From positions 21,328,001 through 21,392,000 of the forward strand of contig NC_091693.1 in NCBI RefSeq assembly GCF_041296265.1: 64,000 bases of DNA, in the 5' to 3' direction. Shown piece by piece: positions 1-9,719 of the stretch (position 1 is the stretch's first letter; each line of letters begins with the position of its first letter). A program made the position numbers and the translations under genes. Below the pieces are notes generated by a model. The model did not search any database and was not told the origin of the DNA. It saw only the letters and a list, made by a program, of their open reading frames with translations. This DNA comes from Equus caballus. Lineage: Eukaryota; Chordata; Mammalia; Perissodactyla; Equidae.

Positions 1-165
1 AGAATTTGAGGATTATAATATTCTGCATCTTGTTTATGGTGGTTACACGGCTCTATGCATTTCTCAAAACTCAGGGAGTGAATCTTACTGTATTATACGT
101 AATACAAACACAAAATACGTTGAGCACTTTTTAAAAGATGAAATTTAAATAACGTAAGTGAAAGT
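1..165 (+). mobile_element. L1 3' end fragment
   Basis: The stretch with a CTCTATGCATTTCTCAAAAC-like core resembles the 3' untranslated tail of old mammalian L1 elements in sense orientation. It is cut by the window edge. Assigned from memory of the consensus, so the subfamily is not given. Confidence 0.4.
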
Positions 166-960
166 GTCTACATGATCTTTCTTTTGGGGCCCCCTTGGCC
201 TCCAGACCCCCACTGCCACGTCAGCAGATGCTTCTAGCAAATCCTGACGTTCAAGCAGTCTGAAAACCATTCGTGGCAGCCACATAAACCCAGAGAGACT
301 CATTCCAGCTCAGACCTCAGCCCACAAGTCTGACCGCTAAAGTCACTCTCACGCCAACAGCCTCCAGCCAAGCAGCCCAGCCATTTCCCGCACAGGTGAC
401 AAAACTGCGTGGCTGGGAGGCTCCAGGGAGACTCGGGCCCAATGAGTGACTGCTGGCTAAAGGCTAAGCATGTTGGACTGGAGTCCAGCAATGTGGCCCC
501 TCAGTTTCCTCATTCAAGCAGGAGAGCTCTCTCCATGTATCATTCGAAGGCGCAGGGAATCAGGAGCACAAATTAGAGTGTGGACCAGGCTGGGGAGGTG
601 TTAGGGGAGGGTCGGGAATCCTGAAGTCAAGTGGATGATTGAGGGACTTCTGTGTGTGATGGCTGTAGAGAGAAGATTCTTGGGGGGCCCCAAAGTTGAT
701 TCTAGGGGAGGCGTTTGTGAGGGTAAGAGCAGGCCGGCCCAGATGTGGGGGAAAGGGAGAGCCCAAGAGGTTACGCTGCTGAGGGAGGAGGCACAGGAGA
801 GCCTAAGAGTGATGGCCTGGATGCTGAGGATGACCCGGGGTGCCTGAGAGTGGGCGGCAATGACGGTGGAAATTGAAGAAGGGGGGCTTTTAGGAGAGTG
901 ACTGCGGGAGGAAGGGAAAACTGGCAGTTGGAAGAATGGGATGTCAAAGCAAATAACCCA
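166..960. other. Intergenic, no gene seen
   Basis: G-rich, mildly repetitive sequence. Short open frames exist on both strands but none has a recognisable protein, splice pattern or family motif. Confidence 0.6.
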
Positions 961-964
961 TAAG

Positions 965-1430
965 CAATCTATAAATCAAAATTGGAGTGAGTTTATTATG
1001 AGCCAGATCTGAGGACTAGCCTGGAACCTTCCTTCTCCAAGGAAGGAACGGTACAAAAGAAGTAGGGTGTACAGAGTGTTTGTATAGTCATGGAACAAAG
1101 AGCATACATCACATATGATAGGAATGTCCCTTTTACAACAGTCACGAGATTGCCCTGTAGATTGATGGGCACAGCAGGTAGCAGGTCTGCTGTCTCCAGC
1201 TGGGTGGTCACAGGTGAGCAGAGCAATGAGTCCCTAGCCCAGGGAGAGATGCTTATCCTTAAGGAAATGCCAGTGTGGGGGGAGTTACATCCTTATCTTA
1301 AGGGCATTTGTTCTTGTCTTTGGGACATAGCAAATCTTAAAGCAGATCTACAACACATGCTCCACAGCCATGGCAGGCCCTTTTGGGAAAACAAGGTCAG
1401 GCCGAATTAGTTTTACACCAAATGGCTTCC
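965..1430. repeat. Unclassified interspersed repeat-like segment
   Basis: Composition differs from the G-rich flanks and it reads like an old interspersed element. I could not assign a family. No coding potential beyond a 106-codon open frame with no recognisable features. Confidence 0.25.
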
Positions 1431-2100
1431 TCATATACACCAATATCTCCTATTGCTTGTCACTTATGTATCAGGGAGGAATCCAGAGGACTTGAAAGTG
1501 AAACTTTTGATCTAGAAGACGTTGGGTTTCCAGGAGCATGAGGGAGTCAGCAGGAAGAAAATTTCCCCTCAGAGTGGGGAAATTCGCAAGGCTGGGGGCA
1601 GCCCTGACAATCACCTTGTGAGCCTAGAAGGTAGTTTCTGCTCGCTGAGGGCTGCGGGGACCGTCTGGGTGTTGGGGAAGTGCTGTGTGCAAGTTCTCAA
1701 AATGTGAGGAAGCCCTGAAGGTGACTCCCTGAATACAGGGGACTCTGAAAAAAAAGATGACAATGAAAGGGATGATCCCAAATGTGTGTTAAAAGGGGAG
1801 AAGCAGCTCCAAAGGAGGGAGAAGACCTGAGGATAATCCCTGAATAGTCCTCTTGACAAATGGGGGCGGGGGCTAACCAGGAGAGGGCAGCCCCTAGGGA
1901 GGCAGAGCAGGGTTTACAGGGCAGGGCTGACCCCCCTTTATTATGAAGGACACCCTGCGGTACCCTGAGTGTGAAGGAGCTAGCAGTGAGGTGGGAGGCC
2001 TTAGGGAGACAGCAGGATGCCTAAGGGGCAGGGAATCCGGCAGGGGAGGAACTGGCAGAGAAGACCCCTAGCTGGCTTAAGTATGACCTGTCAAATTTCA
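1431..2100. other. Intergenic G-rich stretch, no gene seen
   Basis: Contains recurring phrases such as CCTGAAGGTGA and GGGAATCCGGCAGG that suggest eroded tandem sequence, but no clear period was found and no gene is supported. Confidence 0.5.
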
Positions 2101-2119
2101 AAAGTGTCAATAAAACACC

Positions 2120-2372
2120 TGAAAATTGAGGGTATTATGTTGAGTGAAATAAGCCGGACAGAGAAAGACGAACTCTGTATGACTCCACTCATAGGTGGTA
2201 GTTAACATATAGACAAAGAGAACTGATCGGTGGTTACGAGGGGAAAGGGGGGGCCAGGGGAGAGCACAAAGGGTGAAGTGGTGCACCTACAACATGACTA
2301 ACAATAATGTACAACTGTAATTTCACAAGGTTGTTAACTATCATAATCTTAATAAAAAAAAATTTTAAAAAC
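2120..2372 (+). mobile_element. L1 3' UTR fragment with A-rich tail
   Basis: Carries the typical L1 3' phrases TGAGTGAAATAAGCCGGACA and ATAATGTACAACTGTAATTT and ends in an A-rich tail near 2351-2372. Sense orientation on +. This is a 3'-truncated-length remnant with no ORF. Confidence 0.7.
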
Positions 2373-2830
2373 ACCTGAAAAGATGGGGGTGGAGGAGGGG
2401 AGAACGGTAGTGAGGGTTAGGCCCTAAGGATTAGGAAAAGGAAGGGGAAAGAACATGGACCTGAAGGTGGAGGTTTCCCTGGAGACCACCTCCCCTGGAT
2501 CCTGAAGGATGCCTGGGGCCTCCTGAAGGAGTGGGGGCCCCCAGCATGGCCACTCCCTAGAACTTGCAGGGTTCAAGGACTTCCCAAGGGAATAGTGGGC
2601 CTGGAACAAAGAGGAAAGGGGCTAAGAGGAGGGGAGGCTGGACTCCTGAAGGTGGGAGGTCGGGATCCACATCCCTAAGGGCCTAGAAATTGGAGGAGGG
2701 GGAGGGAGTGCACAAACAACAGGAAGTGTAGGAATCCTGACTCTGTGGGTCAGGGACCACTCCTTGGAGTCTGCAGGATTTTCCAGGTCCTCCAAGGGGA
2801 TTGGGAGCTAGAAATAAGGGGTAGTTAGTG
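2373..2830. other. Intergenic G-rich stretch, no gene seen
   Basis: Purine-rich sequence with loosely repeated phrases such as GGGCCTCCTGAAGG and GACTCCTGAAGGTGGGA, perhaps distant relatives of the 37-bp minisatellite found elsewhere in the window. No ORF with family features. Confidence 0.45.
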
Positions 2831-3300
2831 ACAAGAGATTTTCACAAATTGAGGTATATGAGATAGCTATTCTGGTTCAAAACTGATTCAGCTCTAATTC
2901 AAAAAGCCTGATTTATGGCCTATCACACATACATTATACATCCGCTTTAATCATTAAAGAATTCACTAAACCTTATCTGAACGTAAAAGGCTCTCTAAAA
3001 TAAGAAGGCATACTTCCCCTCCTTCGCCCACCAGTATCAGTAGCCCAGATTAGTACTACTGAAGATAAGTTCCCTTTCCTAGACATCAGGGTCTTGTTGA
3101 CCTGCTAATTTGCAACTGAATACTTCTTTGAAACTTTGATGACTATGTATCCTGGGCCAGTTTAATGTACGTTCTTTGTTCTAAAAAAGGTTCGAAAACG
3201 TACTGAAAAACCATGCTTCTCCAGAATGCTTTCTCCCTTTGTTAGACTGCCTTCCCAGATTGTAGTCCTCAAGCCTACCTCTAGAGAATGGTTATTGGTT
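2830..3300 (+). repeat. Possible old LTR-like fragment
   Basis: AT-richer block ending in GAATGGTTATTGGTTATTTT, reminiscent of the 3' part of an endogenous retrovirus LTR. No coding part is attached. Family not determined; this is only a tentative fossil call. Confidence 0.25.
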
Positions 3301-3839
3301 ATTTTGCATCGACATTAGGAAGTATAACTCCTGGGTCAAAGTCTAAGGGTGACCCCTGGCCCTTGCAGGGGCTGGAGGGGATCAACGAAGTGAGAGCCTC
3401 CACAGGTGGAGAGATTCTCCAAGGAAGGGAGGCAAGGACGACCTCCTGGACCTGAGGGGTGGAGGGAGGATATAAGGGTCGGGGTGGCAGTGAGAGGAGC
3501 CCCCAAGACCAGGAGGCCCTGACACCCACCCTGCACTTGGAAGGGCCCCCAAGTTGGAGGGGTTGAATTAGTGGGTAAGGCTCGAGGGAGAGGGCGGCCC
3601 CCCCACGGCATCGCACAGTGTCCTGGAAGGGACAGAAGTGGCGGGGAGCGGGGCTTGGAATCCGCGAGCCCTGTGGGCTGGGGGCCCTGAAGGCCGGATT
3701 TGGGGACTTTGACAGTCCGAGGACTGCAGGGGGCAATGAAAGGAAGAGTCTGGTCCTACGGCGGGGATGGGGCAATGGAGTTCTTGGGCACGCCCAAAAG
3801 ACCCCGACGTGGGATTCCCCTCTCAGCCCGGGGCCCCTC

Positions 3840-4345
3840 CCCCTTCCAGGCTTCGCTCGTCACCTCCAGATCCGGGCTGGGTCCCCGGGACGCCGCCGCT
3901 GCCACCCTGCCGGACCGCCGACCACACAAGCCTCTAAACGCCGGAGTAAACACGTCAGATACCGTCCCGAGAAGATGCGGGAAGGGAACGACCAATCAGA
4001 GGGCGAGACGGAGGCTCGCGCTCAGGAACGTAGCCAATCAAAGAGTGAGGGTGTTGGCTGGCTGTCCTCCCGGCCGCAGGGAGGGCCTCGGCCGCAGCGC
4101 GAGCTCACCCGCCAATCAGAGCCGAGGAGGATGTCTCGCGCAGCTATACGTAACAGGGAGTGGGCGGGGCTCAAACCAACGGTCGCCCGAGTTCCTCCGC
4201 GATTCGGAAGCTTTGCTCCCCGCCCCCCCGAGACGCAGGAGTTGATTGGTCGCTTTTCCGAACTTGCCTGTCAATCTTGGGAGCTGGGCGAAAGGCATTT
4301 CCTTAGAGACGCAAGATCCCGCCTCCGCTCTCCCAGCGTGGCGGG
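3840..4345. promoter_or_regulatory. CpG-rich block with four CCAAT boxes
   Basis: CpG-dense sequence with CCAAT at 3992-3996, 4034-4038 and 4112-4116, an inverted copy (ATTGG) at 4245-4249, and a TACGTAAC element near 4146. The CCAAT flanks (ACCAATCAGA, GCCAATCAGA) are good NF-Y matches. No TATA box was seen. The composition is that of a broad mammalian CpG-island promoter. No protein gene with readable exons starts here. The nearest gene downstream on + is C19orf84, about 2.1 kb away, so this could be a distal first-exon promoter for it or for an unannotated transcript on either strand. The long open frame across it (3618-4460) is what GC-rich DNA gives by chance. Confidence 0.6.
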
Positions 4346-4477
4346 GGAGGGTCTTAAAGGGCCAGGTACCTGGCGACTGATGAGGTTGGACCCTAGTCGC
4401 AAAAATAGAAGAAACAATGACAGAACAAAAACGGAAGCAATCCTTTTATGCTGGAATTGAGCGGTAAGCGCTCGAGA

Positions 4478-4560
4478 TGAAACAGAGACTCGAAAAGCTG
4501 AAGCAACTTGGTCTAGGTCACGTGCTTGTAATTAGCGGGGCGGGGATTCGAACCCTGATT
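4478..4560 (-). repeat. MIR SINE fragment
   Basis: The order GACTCGAAAAGCTGAAGCAA, then GGTCACGTGCTTGTAA, then GGGGATTCGAACCCTGATTT is the antisense MIR core. It mimics a tRNA T-arm but no cloverleaf is present. Confidence 0.65.
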
Positions 4561-5260
4561 TCCGAGGCCTGTCTCGACCTAAGCTGCCTCTTTGGGATAA
4601 CCAATTCAACGTAACCGATGAATGAGACCCAGATCCTAATCGTAGTCGTTAGGAAAGCCCCCCTTCTTGATAAAAGTCTTTCGATTCCAGCCACTTGGCC
4701 TTTGCTCACAGTGTCTTGTGCATCAAATACCCACTCACCCTAGAATTTGCCCCAAGGCCGTCTAATAAAGGAGCCTCCCCTCGAGGCCCTTGCCTGCAGG
4801 AAACAGTGTTTTCCTGGTCCTGACCTCACTCTCCACCCCTCCCCTCCAGGCAAGGTCCAGGCTCAGCCCCGTACCCCCCGTTGTCGTTTCCCGTGTCCCT
4901 GTCCTCCCCCTCCCGTTTTGTCCCTCCCAGTGTCTGGGCTTTGGTCACCCTAGAATGTTAGTGTCCATCTCTGTATCTGTTCCCCACCCCGCAAGACTGA
5001 GAGCCCTTCGAGGGCAGGTACTGGTTCTGCATGATAGGTGTCAGCAGCAGCATCCAGCACAGGACTGGATTCGAGAGGACTCAGAAAGTGAGAGCTAGTA
5101 TCTGGGATTTCTCATCCATAAAGTGGGATGTTGTGACCTTCTTGGAAGAAAATTCATATTCAAAGAGCTCTGCTCAGGCTAAAAACTTTGCATCATCCCT
5201 GATTCCCCATTCCCGGCCCCCAGCAGTCCTGCAGCAAGTCCTGATGGTTTTTCCTCCAGA
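4561..5260. other. Intergenic, no gene seen
   Basis: Pyrimidine-rich unique-looking sequence. Short overlapping open frames near 4750-5350 lack family features. Confidence 0.5.
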
Positions 5261-5261
5261 A

Positions 5262-5405
5262 TACGTCTTAAAGCACAGACTCTGGAGCCAGGCTTCCTCG
5301 GGTTCAAATCCCAGTTGTGCCTCGTACACGCTCTGTGACCTTGAGTAACTTACTTAGCCTCTCTGAGGCATAGTTTGATCATGTGTGAAATCTGGATTAA
5401 ATAAG
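5262..5405 (+). repeat. MIR SINE
   Basis: Sense MIR: GACTCTGGAGCCAGGCTTCC, then GGTTCAAATCCCAGTTGTGC, then CTCTGTGACCTTGAGTAACT and CTTAGCCTCTCTGAGGCATA in the expected order. Confidence 0.8.
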
Positions 5406-5574
5406 TTACAATTATTAATTAAAATAGACCTCTGTTTTATAAAATAACTGACGAGCATCCTTCAAAACTGTCAAGGTTGGGAAAAACAAGGAAAAACTGA
5501 AACACTACAGGCCCGAGGAGACTTAGGAGCTGTGCTGACCTAAGGGTATCCTGCTCTGGATTCTGGAACAGAAA

Positions 5575-5806
5575 AAAGAGGACGTTAGTGTAAAAACTGG
5601 TGAAATCCAACTAAAGTCTGGAGTTTAGTTGAGAGTCATGTTGGTTTCAAACTTGTGACCAATGTACCACAGCGATGTAAGAAGATAACATGAGGGGAAG
5701 CTGGGGGCGGAGTATTTGGGAACGGTCTGTGTTATCTTTGCAACTTGCCTGTACATATAAGTTTTCCACAATAAAAAATTTATTTAAAATAAAAAATGGA
5801 CCTATG
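5575..5806 (+). mobile_element. L1 3' end with A-rich tail
   Basis: Contains AACATGAGGGGAAGCTGGG, TATCTTTGCAACTTGCCTGT and CACAATAAAAAATTTATTTA, the usual end of old L1 3' UTRs, followed by an A-rich tail. Sense on +. Confidence 0.6.
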
Positions 5807-6108
5807 CCTCTCCGCTTAGCTCATTCCTTTCCAGCCCCTCAAACACTTGTTCCACCCTCTGTTCTCCCCACCGGGAATACTCAGTTCCCAGGTCTTCTGG
5901 CTCCTTCCCACAGAAGCCTTCCATATCCGTCTCACCTAAAATAAACCCATCTCCTTGCCCTGTCTTCACATCTTTGCAGTATTTATTCTTATAAGAAATG
6001 TACTATTTGTGTCTTGTCTGCCTCTCTCGCAGCAAGTAAGTTTCATAAGAGTAGGGGCCACATTTACCGTCCGGGGCTGGATCCCCAGCGCCGAGCCTGC
6101 AGCCTAGA

Positions 6109-6236
6109 ATATAGCATGTAGGACTCCCGGGTCCGAGGGAGGAGGGGCTGGGGTTCTGGACTCCCGGGTCCGAGGGAGGAGGGGCTGGGGGCCTGGTCTC
6201 CTGGGTCTGAGGGAGGAGGGGCTGGGGGCCGGGAGA
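6109..6236 (+). repeat. 37-bp minisatellite (MSR1-like), about 3 units
   Basis: Three tandem units of the G-rich form, each with GACTCCCGGGTCCGAGGGAG or GTCTCCTGGGTCTGAGGGAG followed by GAGGGGCTGGGG. The unit is the same as in the larger arrays in LIM2 intron 1, ETFB intron 2 and VSIG10L intron 6. This copy ends about 185 bp before the C19orf84 start codon, so it lies in or beside that promoter. Confidence 0.85.
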
Positions 6237-6419
6237 GTGGGGGCTGTGACTTGAGGTAGGTGGAGTTAAGGAATTAGATCCCCCGCGACCCGCCCCGCAG
6301 GCCCCGCCCCATTTCCGACAAAGTCCCGCCCACTTTCTTCCGGACCCCTCCCCGCCTCCCTGGGCTCTAGAGACTTCGAGGGGAAGGTGCTAGAAGAGAC
6401 TTCGGAGACCCCTGTGAAG
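6237..6419 (+). promoter_or_regulatory. Probable C19orf84 promoter and 5' UTR
   Basis: GC-rich sequence with several CCCCGCCCC-type Sp1-like boxes (6288-6312) directly before the first coding exon. No TATA box at the expected place. The transcription start cannot be fixed from sequence alone. Confidence 0.4.
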
Positions 6420-7646
<1,227 letters not shown>

Positions 7647-8350
7647 GAGCTCCGGAGTCCAGCACCCCGGACTCTGGAGAGGGCCCGTCGGGGTCACCAG
7701 GAGGGCTGTCCTAGAGCCCAGGGTGACTTCAGCCCTGTCAGAGATACCCCAAGAAGCATCATGTTCCCAGCCCTCTTCCCTCAAAACCATGGCCTCAGGA
7801 GTGAGGCCTGCAAATCACCTGGTGAAACCCGGACCTGACTTAGGATTCCAAGCCAGAAAAAACCCTGAACCTTATACCCAGGCCCAAATCCATGCCTCTC
7901 CAGGTTCCTGACACCATCCTCAGCAACAGTGACGACCCCACCCTCATTCTCACCCCCCAGGGCTCTTCCAACCCCAGCCCCAAAGCCATTCTCACCTCCC
8001 TCAGCAACCCCTGGGCCATGTCCACTCTCAGGACCATAGTCCCCATCCCGTGTATTCCCATTCATGTCCCCATCTCCACCCCAACCCACCTCATTCCCCA
8101 CCTACCTCACGCCAGCCCTGCCCTCATCCTTCACTCAACCCCAAACCCAGCCCATCTTCAACCCCAGCCAGCCCCATCTCGTCCTCCACCTCCTTCCTGT
8201 CCCAGCTCCAACTGTCATGTGTCCTGTGACCCCACCCTGCAAAGAGCCCCCTGACCCGATACATCCAGACACCTGCAGCCCCCACCCCATCTCCTGCCCT
8301 TGGGGGTGAGGGGCCCTGGTTGGACAATAAATGGATGATTGTTTCTATGT
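7647..8350 (+). other. C19orf84 3' UTR, C-rich
   Basis: From the stop codon to the poly(A) signal the strand is strongly C-rich, with repeated CCCCAACCC/CCCATC phrases from about 7920 to 8310. Several overlapping open frames here are by-products of this composition. Confidence 0.65.
8326..8331 (+). terminator. Poly(A) signal AATAAA of C19orf84
   Basis: Canonical AATAAA in GGACAATAAATGG, followed within 30 bases by a GT-rich stretch (TTGTTTCTATGTCTTGTGTC), the usual downstream element. Confidence 0.8.
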
Positions 8351-8599
8351 CTTGTGTCTCTGTGTGTGCTTAAAGCTCAGGCTCACCCAGGGGGTGAGCA
8401 AGGCCTGGGAAGGGTGGTAGGGTCGTTGGGAGGGTCACAGAGAGAGGCCAGTGGGGCCAGGGGCTGCAGCGGGGGAGCGCCCAGATGCCTGCTTCAGCGA
8501 ATTCCAGCTGGGGCCTCTGCCACCACTGCACTTCTGCCTGCTGGAAGCTGCTGGGACGAGGGGCCATTGTGTGGGGAGGCTTAAGGGATTTGGGGGAGC

Positions 8600-8691
8600 A
8601 GGGGAGCAGAGAGGCCAGCGGCCTGGCTCGGCTCAGTGTGCACAGAGGGGCCGAGGCAAACGGAGGGCTCAGGGCAGGCTCTGCCACTCAG
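8600..8691 (+). other. LIM2: Candidate noncoding first exon of LIM2
   Basis: The human gene has a noncoding first exon. Here a good donor, CACTCAG|GTAGGG, ends at 8691, some 1 kb before the ATG exon. The transcription start is not visible, so the left limit is a guess. Confidence 0.35.
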
Positions 8692-8699
8692 GTAGGGAC

Positions 8700-9715
8700 C
8701 AGGATGGGACCTGGGGTGCCCCTTCCTCCCCCAAGACCTAAGGGTCCAGTCCTCCAGCTCCTTCCTCTCCCAGGGACCTGGTGGGACCTAGCACCCTCCT
8801 CACCTAGGACCCAAGAGTCCAGGCTCCCAGCCCCCTCCTTTCCCAAGGACTCAGTGTCCCAGTGCCCAGTCCCCCCCGGCTTAGGACCTGGAAACCTAGG
8901 CCCCCAGCCCCTTTCTCAGCGACCAGGGGTCTAGGTCCTCTGTCCCTTCTCCCTCAGACTCAGGAGTCTGGAGTCCTAGCCGCACCCGACCTAAGATGGA
9001 GGAGTCTGGGCCCCCAGGCCCATCCTCCCCCAGAAGCCAGGAGCCCAGACCCCCAGCTCCTTCCTCTTCGAGGACCCTGGAGTCCAGGACCTCAGCCCCC
9101 TCCTCCCTCAGACTAGGAGTCCAAGCCCCCAGCCCCTCCTCCCTCAGACCCAGGAGTCCAGGCCCCAGCCCCTCCTCCCTCAGACCCAGGAGTCCAGGCC
9201 CCCAGCCCCTCCTTCCCCAGACCCAGGAGTCCAGGCCCCCAGCCCCTCCTCCCTCAGACCCAGGAGTCCAGGCCCCCAGCGCCTCCTCCCTCCGACCCAG
9301 GGGTCCAGGCCCCCAGCCCCTCCTCCCTCAGACCCAGGAGTCCAGGCCCCCAGCCCCTCCTCCCTCCGACCCGGGAGTCCAGCCCCCAGCCCCTCCTCCC
9401 TCCGACCCAGGAGTCCAGGCCCCCAGCGCCTCCTCCCTCCGACCCAGGGGTCCAGGCCCCAGCCCCTCCTCCTCCCTCAGACCCAGGAGTCCAGGCCCCC
9501 AGCCCCGCCTCCCTCAGACTTGGAGTCCGGGACTCTAGTCCACTCCTCCCCGGGACCCAGGAGTTCTGTCTTCTACCTCTTTCCTCTCCCAGGGACCTGG
9601 TGTCCTGGTATCCAGCTCCTTCCCACTCAGGCACAGGAGTCCAGGCCCCCAGTCCCCTCTTCTGCCAGGACTCAGGAGTCCAGCTCCTGCCCCGTCTCTC
9701 CCCTTCCCCACAGAT
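8700..9715 (-). repeat. 37-bp minisatellite array in LIM2 intron 1
   Basis: Tandem C-rich units on + (the reverse of the 6.1-kb copies) with CCTCAGACCCAGGAGTCC followed by CCCCCAGCCCCTCCTCC. Regular from about 9100 to 9525 and degraded on both sides. A 148-bp block of four units appears twice: the variant phrase CAGCGCCTCCTCCCTCCGAC occurs at about 9277 and again 148 bp later. The repeat runs up to the branch-point region of the first LIM2 coding exon. Confidence 0.9.
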
Positions 9716-9719
9716 CACC

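Noticed and set aside
3618-4460. 280-codon open frame
   Set aside because: Runs across the CpG-rich promoter block, is Arg/Pro/Gly-rich, overlaps CCAAT boxes and has no domain or conserved start. Long frames are expected in stop-poor GC-rich DNA.
4530-4560. Possible tRNA gene from GGATTCGAACCC
   Set aside because: The motif belongs to an antisense MIR, a tRNA-derived SINE; no anticodon arm or acceptor pairing. The same applies to tRNA-like heads of the ERE copies.
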